Shown piece after piece: positions 1-7,745 of a DNA stretch of 37,106 nt. The notes under the pieces were generated by a model that was not told the origin of the DNA, did not search any database, and saw nothing but the letters and a program-made list of their open reading frames with translations. Within the stretch, counting starts at the first letter, position 1. Each line of letters opens with the position of its first letter. The position numbers and the translations under genes were made by a program. Source of the stretch: Bacillota bacterium. Lineage in GTDB: Bacteria; Bacillota_A; Clostridia; Lutisporales; Lutisporaceae. The stretch covers positions 1 through 37,106 of the forward strand of contig JAKJBT010000007.1 of NCBI GenBank assembly GCA_022706865.1. The letters run 5' to 3'.

Positions 1-404
1 TCGGATATTGTTACACGCTTTTCCGTTCCATAAACCGAAATGAGCTTTTGCTCAAGCCTTTCAGCTTTGCTTTGTTCAAAAACCAGATAAAGAGAATTGA
101 GATTGAAGGGAACGGGAATCAATTTCCCGTGAATGTCGGCCAGAACCTCGTGAGAGTAATCCCTCCATTCTGTGAAGCGTGAAAGGTATTCAAATACGCG
201 GCTGCTTTGAGTATGGAAAATATGAGGTCCGTAATTATGAATAAGTATTCCGTCATCATTATATGAATCATAAGCGTTGCCTCCTATATGGCTGCGTTTA
301 TCAATGATCAAAACCTTTTTGTCTCCCCGCTCTGCGTGTTCCCTGGCTATCACCGCTCCTGCGAAGCCGCAGCCTATGACAAGGCAATCAAATTCATTTT
401 CCAT
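1..404 (-). CDS. glf: UDP-galactopyranose mutase, N-terminal part (runs off the left edge)
   Basis: Flavoenzyme that interconverts UDP-galactopyranose and UDP-galactofuranose, the precursor of galactofuranose in surface polysaccharides; cytoplasmic. Reading leftward from the ATG at 404 gives about 134 residues before the window ends. The N-terminus carries a Rossmann FAD-binding glycine motif (VIGCGFAGAVIA), a second FAD-contact segment (SHIGGNAYD) and the family hallmark GPHIFHT, followed by FTEWRDYSHEV and IPVPFNLNSL, all typical of bacterial Glf. A GGAGG ribosome binding site lies about 8 nt upstream of the start. It sits 38 bp downstream of the 2-hydroxyacid dehydrogenase gene and may be the fourth gene of that unit. 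The C-terminal two thirds are outside the window, so integrity cannot be judged. It has no evident link to purine metabolism. Confidence 0.9.
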   Translation of the reverse strand, partial: MENEFDCLVIGCGFAGAVIAREHAERGDKKVLIIDKRSHIGGNAYDSYNDDGILIHNYGPHIFHTQSSRVFEYLSRFTEWRDYSHEVLADIHGKLIPVPFNLNSLYLVFEQSKAERLEQKLISVYGTEKRVTIS

Positions 405-442
405 TTGTCAGAATTACCTCCATATGTTTTATATATTTATCA

Positions 443-1384
443 TCAATATCCTTTATCAATGTCCACTATATTAAGAAGCGCCTCTCCATTTATATACCTT
501 CTGAGATTTTCATAAACTATACGATATCTTCTTTCGGTTCTCATTTCGGATATCCAGGAATTATGGGGCGTAATAATGACATTGTTCATCTCCCATAAGG
601 GGCTTTCCTCAGGCAAAGGCTCCTCTTCAAACACATCCAGTGCCGCTCCGTGAATACTTCCCTTCCGAAGTGCATCTATAAGTGCAGACTCTTTTATAAT
701 GCTTCCTCTTGCAATGTTTATCAGGCAGGCACCCTTTTTTATATAACTGATGCTTTCCTCATTAATTAAGTGGTGGGTTTCCTTTGTATATGGAATGGAA
801 AGCACCACTACATCAGCCTGCGGCAGAACGTTATGCAGTTCCTTCATAGGGTGGCAACTGTTGAAATACTCTACCCTTCTGCCTGTGGAATTTATTCCTG
901 TTATATTTACATCAAAACCCTGAAGCCTTTTTGCCGCCTCAAGAGCAATACTGCCTGTGCCTATAAAACAGACGGTCTTATTGTAAAGCTCCAACAATGA
1001 TGAATCTGTTTGCCACTTCTTTTCTCTCTGCTTATCGTAAAATCTCTTGCTGTTTTTCAACAGCTCAAGTATTTTCATAACAATCCATTCACCCATCGGG
1101 ATTGAAAAGCCTGATCTGTTATTTGAAACGACTATACCTTGCTCTCTGACCTTTTGCTTGGGCAGCTGGTCTATTCCGACGCTGAAAAGCTGAATCCACT
1201 TAAGCTGCTTAAGCTTTGATATATCCAGCCTTTTAAAAGGATCATAACAGACCAGCAAATCCACATCAGAAATCCCATCCCTATGGGACACCTCGTCTTC
1301 ACTGATATAGACAACCTCATATCCAAGGTCAGAAAATGACTCCATCTTTTCATTGCTGAATCTCTTTGTAAATAAAGCCTTCAT
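443..1384 (-). CDS. D-isomer specific 2-hydroxyacid dehydrogenase
   Basis: Predicted cytoplasmic NAD(P)-dependent 2-hydroxyacid/2-ketoacid oxidoreductase, 313 aa. The NAD-binding motif FIGTGSIALEAAKRL is near residues 140-155. The usual catalytic trio follows: Arg in IARGS (about 227), Glu in DVFEEEP (about 255) and His in TPHNS (about 275). The length fits single-domain-pair members such as glyoxylate/hydroxypyruvate reductases and phosphoglycerate dehydrogenase relatives without an ACT domain. I chose the ATG at 1384 because GAGGTG sits 4 nt before it; an in-frame ATG at 1396 would overlap the upstream stop and lacks a ribosome binding site. The gene follows the FAD oxidoreductase by only 8 bp, so the two are probably co-expressed. 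The substrate cannot be read from the sequence. Confidence 0.88.
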   Translation of the reverse strand: MKALFTKRFSNEKMESFSDLGYEVVYISEDEVSHRDGISDVDLLVCYDPFKRLDISKLKQLKWIQLFSVGIDQLPKQKVREQGIVVSNNRSGFSIPMGEWIVMKILELLKNSKRFYDKQREKKWQTDSSLLELYNKTVCFIGTGSIALEAAKRLQGFDVNITGINSTGRRVEYFNSCHPMKELHNVLPQADVVVLSIPYTKETHHLINEESISYIKKGACLINIARGSIIKESALIDALRKGSIHGAALDVFEEEPLPEESPLWEMNNVIITPHNSWISEMRTERRYRIVYENLRRYINGEALLNIVDIDKGY

Positions 1385-1392
1385 ACTGCACC

Positions 1393-2583
1393 TCATCCGA
1401 TAAGCTCATTTATCGTTTTGCCTTCTTTTATTTCCGGAAGCTTGATCCTATTATCCACCGCCTTCTTGATCTTCATGGGCAGGCTGGGATCTCCGAATAC
1501 AATAGCCCCGGTTATCATGCCTTCCTTTGTCAAAAGCTTTATGTATCTTCCGCTTTCAAAATCAGCTTCTACAATCGATAAAGAATCTTCGGAAAACACA
1601 TCTCCGATTGAGAACATTGTAATCCCTTTTATCTTAAGGCTTGTAAAGGGATGAATCTCAGAATACTCGGATTTTCCTCCTGCTGCATTTGTTCCGGCAA
1701 CTTTGCCCTGTTCAACCGCTATAGGCCATATGCCATAGCATCTGCCGTTATATTCAGCTATATCACCTGCTGCATATATTCCTTCAATATTTGTTTTCAT
1801 ATATTGATCCACTGCTACAGACCTGCCTATATTTATCCCTGAGTCTTTCAAAGGTTGTGTGTTTGCATTGACTCCAACAGACAGTATAACAAAATCGGAT
1901 TTGACTTCCGTTCCGCTGTCAAGCTTGACATACTCCGCTCTGTTATCTCCTCCGATCTCCTGCACCTGCGCATTCATATACAGATTAATACCTTTATCAG
2001 ATATTGCCTTGTATAATAATTTTGCTCCTTCCTCATCAATCTGCTTTGGAAGCAGCCTGCTTGAATTATGTATAACATTTACTTCACAGCCAAGCTGCCT
2101 TATTGCCCAAGCCATTTCAAGCCCCAAAAGGCCGCCTCCTATTATTGTGCATTTTTTCCCGCTGCCGGACAGGCTTCTTATCTTATCAGCATCCGCAACA
2201 GTACGTACAGGGAAACAGTTTTCTAATTTTGTCCCCGGAATAGGAGGAATATTGCCGCTGCTTCCAAGAGCTATGACCAGCGAGTCATAATCGTAATTCC
2301 CCTTATCCGTAATTATTGTTTTATTTGCCGTATCAATTCCTGTAATCCTGGTGTTCTTTTTAATGTCTATCCTATTTTTTTCATACCAGCTGTCATCATA
2401 AGGAAATATTTCTTTGTATGAAGCAGTACCGGATATATAGTCGGGAAGCCTGGTTCTCACATATGTGTTTGTATCCAAAGCTTCCAGTATTACAATACTG
2501 CTGTCCTGATCCTGTTCCCTGGCTGACTTTGCAGCATTCAATCCTGCAATTCCGCCGCCGGCGATTACTATCCTTCTACCCAT
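1393..2583 (-). CDS. FAD-dependent pyridine nucleotide-disulfide-type oxidoreductase
   Basis: 396-aa soluble flavoprotein of the NADH oxidase/rubredoxin reductase/nitrite reductase FAD-domain type. An N-terminal FAD motif IAGGGIAGLNAAKSAR (residues 6-21), a central NAD(P) motif IIGGGLLGLEMAWAI (about 148-162) and the second FAD motif GIYAAGDIAEY (about 268-278) are all intact. No redox-active CxxxxC disulfide is seen near the FAD motif, so it is not a thioredoxin reductase or lipoamide dehydrogenase. It may reduce a small redox carrier such as rubredoxin, or oxygen. An AAGGAG site lies upstream of the ATG. It lies between the MATE gene (45 bp gap) and the 2-hydroxyacid dehydrogenase gene (8 bp gap). 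Family is secure; electron acceptor is unknown. Confidence 0.87.
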   Translation of the reverse strand: MGRRIVIAGGGIAGLNAAKSAREQDQDSSIVILEALDTNTYVRTRLPDYISGTASYKEIFPYDDSWYEKNRIDIKKNTRITGIDTANKTIITDKGNYDYDSLVIALGSSGNIPPIPGTKLENCFPVRTVADADKIRSLSGSGKKCTIIGGGLLGLEMAWAIRQLGCEVNVIHNSSRLLPKQIDEEGAKLLYKAISDKGINLYMNAQVQEIGGDNRAEYVKLDSGTEVKSDFVILSVGVNANTQPLKDSGINIGRSVAVDQYMKTNIEGIYAAGDIAEYNGRCYGIWPIAVEQGKVAGTNAAGGKSEYSEIHPFTSLKIKGITMFSIGDVFSEDSLSIVEADFESGRYIKLLTKEGMITGAIVFGDPSLPMKIKKAVDNRIKLPEIKEGKTINELIG

Positions 2584-2628
2584 ATCAAAACTCCTTTCAT
2601 AAATATCATAATTACCTGTTATTCATAT

Positions 2629-4029
2629 TTATCTTATCTTAATGTGTTTCCATTTTCCCGTCTTAAACCTGAAGTAAACAAACATCCATCTGACAAACTG
2701 ATCTACCAATACGGCTATCCACGCCCCAACCAGGCCATAGCCCATAATGCTGACAAATATATAAGCTAATACAACTCTTACCAATAATACACCGACAGAA
2801 GTGGATACCAGAGGCCAGAAGGTATCCCCCGCACCCCTTAAGGCTCCTGCCAATATGAATTGGGATGACTGGAAGGGCTGAACCAGTGCAATTATCTTCA
2901 ATGCAACAGAAGAATTTTTAATAATCATCGGATTGCCGGAATATAATCCTACAATCTGCGATCCGAAAAAGAAAAATATTACAGCCATAAATGTAGAAAT
3001 AATTGACCCGAACTTCCGGGTTCTTCTGGCATACTCTTCCGCCATATCAAGTTTCCCTGCACCCAAGGACATACCTACCAGCGATGAAGCCGCTATTCCG
3101 AAGGCATGCCCCGGTTGAAAGGAAAGGCTCAATATATTAAGCGCAATCTGATGGGCTGCATAAATAACAGTCCCCAGTTCGGCAACTATTCTGACAAAAA
3201 GAAGTATTGCAATTCTTAAAGCCATTTGCTCAAAGGATGCCGGCATACCTATTTTGAATAAATTATATAAAATTCTCCTGTTCAGCTTAAAGGGATTCTT
3301 AATGCTGAATCTTACAACGCTCTTCCCCTTTAATACATATCCGAACATAAATACACTTGCAACTACGTTTGATAATGCTGTAGAAATGCCTGCTCCCGTA
3401 ATCCCAAGCTTTGGGAACCCCAGCAAGCCGTATATTAACACTGCATTGCCTATAACATTTAAAAAATTACATCTCAGGTTTATCATCATTGGCACTCTTG
3501 TTTCGCCTATTCCCCTTAGTGCCGCTGATATGGACATATTGAGAGACTGAAATATAAATCCGATCATTATTATCCTAAAATAGCTTCTTCCCACTTGCAG
3601 GGTATCTGCCTGTGCACCCATCAACTCCATAATTGAATCTGTAAAGACCAACCCCAGTATACATAGAGGTATTGCCAACAGCAGCATGCTTAGAAGCATC
3701 ACATGCTTAAGAGTCGTTTCAATCTTCTCATTCTGATTGGCGCCAAAATACCTGGCAATCATTGCTGTCCCGCCGACATTCAGAGCCTGAACAAAGGATA
3801 TGCCTATAAACAGCGGTTGGTTTGTCATGCCTACAGCAGCTACGGAAGCAGCTGCCAAAGCATTATCACTCATTCTTCCCAGCATCATCATGTCTACCAT
3901 TCCGAATAATGATCCCAAAAGAAGCTCTGCCAGTACCGGCCATGCAATCCTTATTACTTCTGCATCAGTCTTGTCCTTTATTTTCAAGAAGTTTTTCCGT
4001 TCTGTCCTGCCATTTCCTGTTTCGTTCAT
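2629..4029 (-). CDS. MATE family multidrug/cation antiporter
   Basis: 466-aa integral membrane protein with about twelve hydrophobic segments in two related halves, the usual length of NorM/DinF-type MATE exporters. The first half begins IRIAWPVLAELLLGSLFGMVD, typical of the family's first helix. Family-like segments include the GIGETRVPM region and its second-half counterpart GAGDTFWP. Such proteins export organic cations or metabolites by Na+ or H+ antiport. It is the first gene of a unit driven by the extended -10 promoter at 4066-4094, with an AAGGA ribosome binding site upstream. The cargo is not predictable; export of purine-related compounds would be pure guesswork because a terminator separates it from the purine genes. 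Confidence 0.92.
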   Translation of the reverse strand: MNETGNGRTERKNFLKIKDKTDAEVIRIAWPVLAELLLGSLFGMVDMMMLGRMSDNALAAASVAAVGMTNQPLFIGISFVQALNVGGTAMIARYFGANQNEKIETTLKHVMLLSMLLLAIPLCILGLVFTDSIMELMGAQADTLQVGRSYFRIIMIGFIFQSLNMSISAALRGIGETRVPMMINLRCNFLNVIGNAVLIYGLLGFPKLGITGAGISTALSNVVASVFMFGYVLKGKSVVRFSIKNPFKLNRRILYNLFKIGMPASFEQMALRIAILLFVRIVAELGTVIYAAHQIALNILSLSFQPGHAFGIAASSLVGMSLGAGKLDMAEEYARRTRKFGSIISTFMAVIFFFFGSQIVGLYSGNPMIIKNSSVALKIIALVQPFQSSQFILAGALRGAGDTFWPLVSTSVGVLLVRVVLAYIFVSIMGYGLVGAWIAVLVDQFVRWMFVYFRFKTGKWKHIKIR

Positions 4030-4065
4030 TTTAATAATTCCTTATTAAATATCAATATTTATATT

Positions 4066-4094
4066 ATTATATCACATACTAATACTCATACCAA
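4066..4094 (-). promoter_or_regulatory. Sigma-A promoter for the MATE unit, with extended -10
   Basis: On the minus strand TTGGTA (4094-4089) is followed by exactly 17 nt and a perfect TATAAT (4071-4066), preceded by TGA, which makes an extended -10. Transcription would start near 4059, about 30 nt before the MATE start codon. It lies just downstream of the terminator of the PurF-like gene, so it marks a new transcription unit. No operator symmetry was obvious. Confidence 0.75.
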
Positions 4095-4098
4095 ATGC

Positions 4099-4130
4099 AA
4101 AAGCAGCGGGGACACTCCCCTGCTGCTTTT
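4099..4130 (-). terminator. Intrinsic terminator of the PurF-like gene
   Basis: An inverted repeat with arms AAAAGCAGC-GGGGA and TCCCC-T-GCTGCTTTT forms a stem of about 14 bp with a single bulge and a 3-nt loop. The hairpin starts at the stop codon of the PurF-like gene and on the minus strand ends in TTTT. Being flanked by A and T runs, it could stop transcription from either side. Confidence 0.8.
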
Positions 4131-5529
4131 ATTCCTTTCCGTTCCAGCAGTACGTACAAACTTTATCCTTGCAAATCCCTATCGCTTCAATCATATCATG
4201 GATGTTCTGATACTTCAGCGAAGAAAAATTGAGCTTCCTGCAGATTAGATCCACCATATTATGATACTTATCTGTAGACGGATCACAATATTCATAAAAT
4301 GAATCAGGTTCCTTTCCCTCAAGCCGGATGATACTCTTCCTTGCTGCCAAGTCCATTTCAGACCGGGAGGTTGAAAAGTTCAGGTACTTGCATCCGAAAA
4401 CAATAGGCGGGCAAGCTGACCGAATATGGACCTCTTTAGCGTTGCATTTGTACAGCAGGTCTACCGTTTCCCTCAGCTGTGTGCCCCGAACAATTGAATC
4501 ATCACAGAAAAGCAATCGTTTGTCAGCCACAAGCTCAGGAATTGGCATCAGCTTCATTCTTGCTATAAGATTTCGTATGTTCTGATCCTGGGGCATAAAG
4601 CTCCTTGACCAGGTGGGGGTATACTTTATAAAAGGCCTTCCATAGGGTACCTTGGATTGGTTTGAGTAGCCTATGGCATGTCCGAGCCCCGAATCGGGTA
4701 TCCCGGAAACCATATCGATTTCCAAATCGTCATTTTGGGCCATGGCCGCACCGTTTCTGTATCGCATGACCTCAACATTCATACCCTCATATGTAGAGGA
4801 GGGATATCCGTAATAAACCCAAAGAAAAGCACATATTTTCATTTTATCCCCCGGAGGTGAAATCCTTTCAACCCCCTCCGGCGTCAGAAAAACTATTTCT
4901 CCCGGTCCAAGTTCATAATCAAATCTATATCCCAGATTTGCAAATGTACAGGATTCGGAAGATACACAATAGGCACCCTCTTTGCTGCCAACCATTAAAG
5001 GAGTTCTGCCAAACCTGTCCCTGGAGGCGTAAATACCAGAAGGTGTTAGAAGCAAAACAGAACAAGAGCCTTGAATCAATTCCTGGGCCTTTAACAAACC
5101 CTCTTTAAATGAGTCTTCATGATCTATGATTACAGACACAAGCTCTGTAGGACTTATTACCCCCTTGTTGGTTTCCAGAAAATGAATATTCCGGTTTGAA
5201 AATGCTTTATTCGTAATTTCATCCAGATTGTTGATTCTTCCTACAGTACTTATGGCATACTGACCCAGATGTGATCTCACTGTCAAAGGCTGAGGATCTG
5301 TATCGCTTATACATCCTATACCCATATTGCCGCTTTTTTTTGACAGCTCAGCCTCAAATTTTGCTCTAAACTGTGTGCTTTCTATATTATGGATGGATCT
5401 GCTGAAGCAGCTTCCGCCCCAGATTGCCATTCCTCCCCTGCTGGTTCCCAGGTGTGAATGGTAATCGGTACCGAAAAATACATCCATCACACAATCTTCT
5501 CTTGAAACAACACCAAATAGTCCTCCCAT
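4129..5529 (-). CDS. Amidophosphoribosyltransferase-like protein with degenerate glutaminase domain
   Basis: 466 aa, PurF fold: an N-terminal Ntn-type glutamine amidotransferase domain (about 1-210) and a C-terminal phosphoribosyltransferase domain (about 250-400). The PRPP loop FCDDSIVRGT (341-350) is intact. Four cysteines match the Fe-S ligands of Bacillus subtilis PurF: C233, C380, C458 and C461 (VCTYCWNGK). The glutaminase half is altered at each key site: the N-terminal nucleophile Cys of CGVFGI is Gly (MGGLFGV), the HNGNL oxyanion loop is RINNL (98-102), and the Arg of GHVRY is lost (GIGCISD). It therefore should not hydrolyse glutamine. It may make phosphoribosylamine from free ammonia or use another acceptor. 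It is a single-gene unit with its own terminator; GGGAG lies about 11 nt before the ATG. Such PurF paralogues occur in other anaerobes; function is not known to me. Confidence 0.82.
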   Translation of the reverse strand: MGGLFGVVSREDCVMDVFFGTDYHSHLGTSRGGMAIWGGSCFSRSIHNIESTQFRAKFEAELSKKSGNMGIGCISDTDPQPLTVRSHLGQYAISTVGRINNLDEITNKAFSNRNIHFLETNKGVISPTELVSVIIDHEDSFKEGLLKAQELIQGSCSVLLLTPSGIYASRDRFGRTPLMVGSKEGAYCVSSESCTFANLGYRFDYELGPGEIVFLTPEGVERISPPGDKMKICAFLWVYYGYPSSTYEGMNVEVMRYRNGAAMAQNDDLEIDMVSGIPDSGLGHAIGYSNQSKVPYGRPFIKYTPTWSRSFMPQDQNIRNLIARMKLMPIPELVADKRLLFCDDSIVRGTQLRETVDLLYKCNAKEVHIRSACPPIVFGCKYLNFSTSRSEMDLAARKSIIRLEGKEPDSFYEYCDPSTDKYHNMVDLICRKLNFSSLKYQNIHDMIEAIGICKDKVCTYCWNGKE

Positions 5530-5650
5530 TAAAGCTGCACTCCCTCTTACATATTTTACCGCATATGCTATTAGATTTGTCGAATAAGATCGGTATATAT
5601 ATTAATATAGTTGCATTTTTATAATAATTTTGCAAGAATATTTTATTTCC

Positions 5651-5694
5651 AAAAAAACTGACAGCACCTCATCCTCCTGTAGAATGGGTGCTGT
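5651..5694 (-). terminator. Intrinsic terminator after the Nup transporter genes
   Basis: On the minus strand ACAGCACC-CAT pairs with ATG-A-GGTGCTGT (11 bp, one bulge) and is followed by CAGTTTTTTTGG, a seven-T run. It lies 18 nt past the stop of the last permease gene, so it closes the xpt-BMP-NupOPQ transcription unit. The remaining 5530-5650 is AT-rich leader of the PurF-like gene; several weak -10-like boxes are present but none stands out. Confidence 0.88.
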
Positions 5695-5712
5695 ATATGT
5701 AAATTGTTCCTT

Positions 5713-6648
5713 TCAGCGTTCTTCCCTGAAATATGGAATCCCGCATGCCTTTGGCCCTGCCTTTTCCCTTGACTTCCTCATGGATACCACCACAAGCACG
5801 GTAATTGTCACCAGGTACGGCAGCATGTCTATGAAATACTGGGATATATCGATACCCAGGTTTTGTATTCTAAAACCGATGATATCCAATCCGCCGAACA
5901 GATAAGCCCCAAAGAGCGCCTTGTAAGGATTCCATGTGGCAAATATGACCAACGCAACGGCAATCCAGCCTCTGCCTGCTGTAACACCCTCCTGCAGGGC
6001 TGGTACATAAACAAGTGACAGGTAGGCTCCCCCCAGGCCGCAGAGTGCTCCGCCCAATAAAGTATGTAAATACTTGTACAAGGTTACATTAATTCCTGCA
6101 GCATCTGCTGCTCCCGGGTTCTCACCCACCGCCCTCAGGTTCATCCCTGTACTGGTCTTATACAGGTACAGCCCCAGCAGTATTGATGACGCATAACCAA
6201 GGTATACAAAGGCATCCTGCCTGAAAAGTACAGGCCCTATAAAAGGAATATCACCAAGCAGCGGGATGGTGTACGGCCTGAAAAACAACCTCAAGCTTTC
6301 AGGAGCTATCTGGCCTATCAGGTCCTGACCCACAAAATCAGCAAATCCTGAACCGAATATCGTAAGTGTCAAACCGGATACAACCTGATTTGCCCTCAGG
6401 GTGATTGTCAGGAAAGCGAAAATCAGTGCGCCGCCTGCTCCTGCAATCATTGCTGCCAACAGTGCCAATAAGGTGCTTTCGGTGTTTAGGCCAACCATGA
6501 AGCCAATAACGGCACCCATAAGCATCATGCCTTCAACTCCAAGGTTCAGATTTCCCGAACGTTCTGTTATGATTTCTCCCAGCGTAGCAAATAAAAGGGG
6601 TGTACCTGCGACAATAGCCGCATGGAGAAAGGATATAACAGCTTCCAT
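5713..6648 (-). CDS. nupQ: Nucleoside/nucleobase ABC transporter permease, NupQ type
   Basis: About 311-aa inner-membrane permease with some 8-10 hydrophobic segments. The sequence GTPLLFATLGEIITERSGNLNLGVEGMMLMG near the N-terminus is the signature of the second permease of BMP-type (YufQ/NupQ) importers; ENPGAADAAGINV is the cytoplasmic coupling segment. It partners with the preceding permease gene, the double-ATPase and the BMP lipoprotein. The ATG at 6648 follows the upstream stop (6651) directly; an alternative TTG at 6654 overlaps that stop, and both share a GGGGG ribosome binding site, so coupling is likely. The last gene of its operon, followed by a terminator. Confidence 0.9.
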   Translation of the reverse strand: MEAVISFLHAAIVAGTPLLFATLGEIITERSGNLNLGVEGMMLMGAVIGFMVGLNTESTLLALLAAMIAGAGGALIFAFLTITLRANQVVSGLTLTIFGSGFADFVGQDLIGQIAPESLRLFFRPYTIPLLGDIPFIGPVLFRQDAFVYLGYASSILLGLYLYKTSTGMNLRAVGENPGAADAAGINVTLYKYLHTLLGGALCGLGGAYLSLVYVPALQEGVTAGRGWIAVALVIFATWNPYKALFGAYLFGGLDIIGFRIQNLGIDISQYFIDMLPYLVTITVLVVVSMRKSREKAGPKACGIPYFREER

Positions 6649-6650
6649 AA

Positions 6651-7745
6651 TCAATCAGCCCCCTTTTCCGCAATGGCCTGATGCTTTTTGACAAGCACGA
6701 ACTTATAACGTACAAAGAATTCACTGCCCAATACAAAGAATAAAATTATTCCCTGAAGTATTTCTGCCGCTGCCTGGGGTATGCCGAAAACAGTCTGTAT
6801 ATATGAGCCCCCCTCCAGAAGAGCAGCAAAAAGAATAGATACTATCAAGATAAGCGGTGCACTTAATGCTGCCAGCCAAGCTGTTATAATTGCTGTATAA
6901 CCTACACCGCCGGTTATTTCAACTGATAATGTACCGTTGACGGCTGAGGCCTGAATCATCCCGACCAGTCCGCAGAGGCCGCCGCTCAGCATTATGGCTA
7001 TCAATATCGTCTTCTTGATATTAATGCCTGCATAACGTGCCGTATTCATGCTCTCACCTATTACGGCAATTTCATAGCCCTTTTTTGTATGGTTGATGAA
7101 TATGTAGACAGCGACTACCAGTATAAGCGCAAACACCCAGCCCATATGTACCCCCAGCAGCTTGGGAATAACCGCGTTTTTGGGGAAATTGGCTATTTTG
7201 GGGAATCCCAGTGACTTTGGATCCCTCCAGGGCCCGTACTGCAAAAACATGACCCATTTAAGTGCAATATAATTCATCATCAGAGTGACTATTGTCTCAT
7301 TAGTTCCCCACTGCGCCTTGAAAAATGCCGGTATCAACGCCCAGATTCCACCTGCCAGCATTCCTGCAAGTATCATTACCGCAAGCATTACAGGCATTGG
7401 CATATCATTCATATATAATGCAAAATAACTGGCTGCGAAAGCACCCATTGCAATCTGTCCTTCCCCGCCTATATTCCAGAACTGCATTTTAAAGGCAATC
7501 GCAATTCCAAGGGAGGTAATTACCAGAGGTATCGCTTTTACTATGGTTTCTTTTATCCTATAGGCCGTACCGAATGCGCCCTGAATCATTTTCAAATAAA
7601 CATCGGCAGGATTGAGGCTCAGCAGCAGTATAAAAAGTGAAGAGGCCACAAGAGCCAGGATAATAGCGCCTATTCTGATGGAAGCAGCTTTCATCCTGCT
7701 GGGCTCGCTTTTCTTAATGGCTCGTATAGTAATTGGCATTATCAT
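6651..7745 (-). CDS. nupP: Nucleoside/nucleobase ABC transporter permease, NupP type
   Basis: 364-aa permease of the BMP/branched-chain type, with an N-terminal helix (IGAIILALVASSLFILLLSL) and about eight further hydrophobic stretches. WNIGGEGQIAMGAFAA and the coupling motif GESMNTARYAGINI are typical of YufP/NupP. The first 32 nt overlap the end of the ATPase gene, which points to tight translational coupling; GGGGGAG lies about 10 nt before the ATG at 7745, and a second in-frame ATG follows two codons later. Together with NupQ it should form the heterodimeric membrane channel for purine nucleosides or bases. The exact substrate is inferred from its riboswitch-led operon with xpt. Confidence 0.9.
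   Translation of the reverse strand: MIMPITIRAIKKSEPSRMKAASIRIGAIILALVASSLFILLLSLNPADVYLKMIQGAFGTAYRIKETIVKAIPLVITSLGIAIAFKMQFWNIGGEGQIAMGAFAASYFALYMNDMPMPVMLAVMILAGMLAGGIWALIPAFFKAQWGTNETIVTLMMNYIALKWVMFLQYGPWRDPKSLGFPKIANFPKNAVIPKLLGVHMGWVFALILVVAVYIFINHTKKGYEIAVIGESMNTARYAGINIKKTILIAIMLSGGLCGLVGMIQASAVNGTLSVEITGGVGYTAIITAWLAALSAPLILIVSILFAALLEGGSYIQTVFGIPQAAAEILQGIILFFVLGSEFFVRYKFVLVKKHQAIAEKGAD

Noticed and set aside
5530..5650. Riboswitch or PurR-type box upstream of the PurF-like gene
   Set aside because: The region is AT-rich without the conserved purine aptamer loops or a clear PurBox; promoter boxes are ambiguous.
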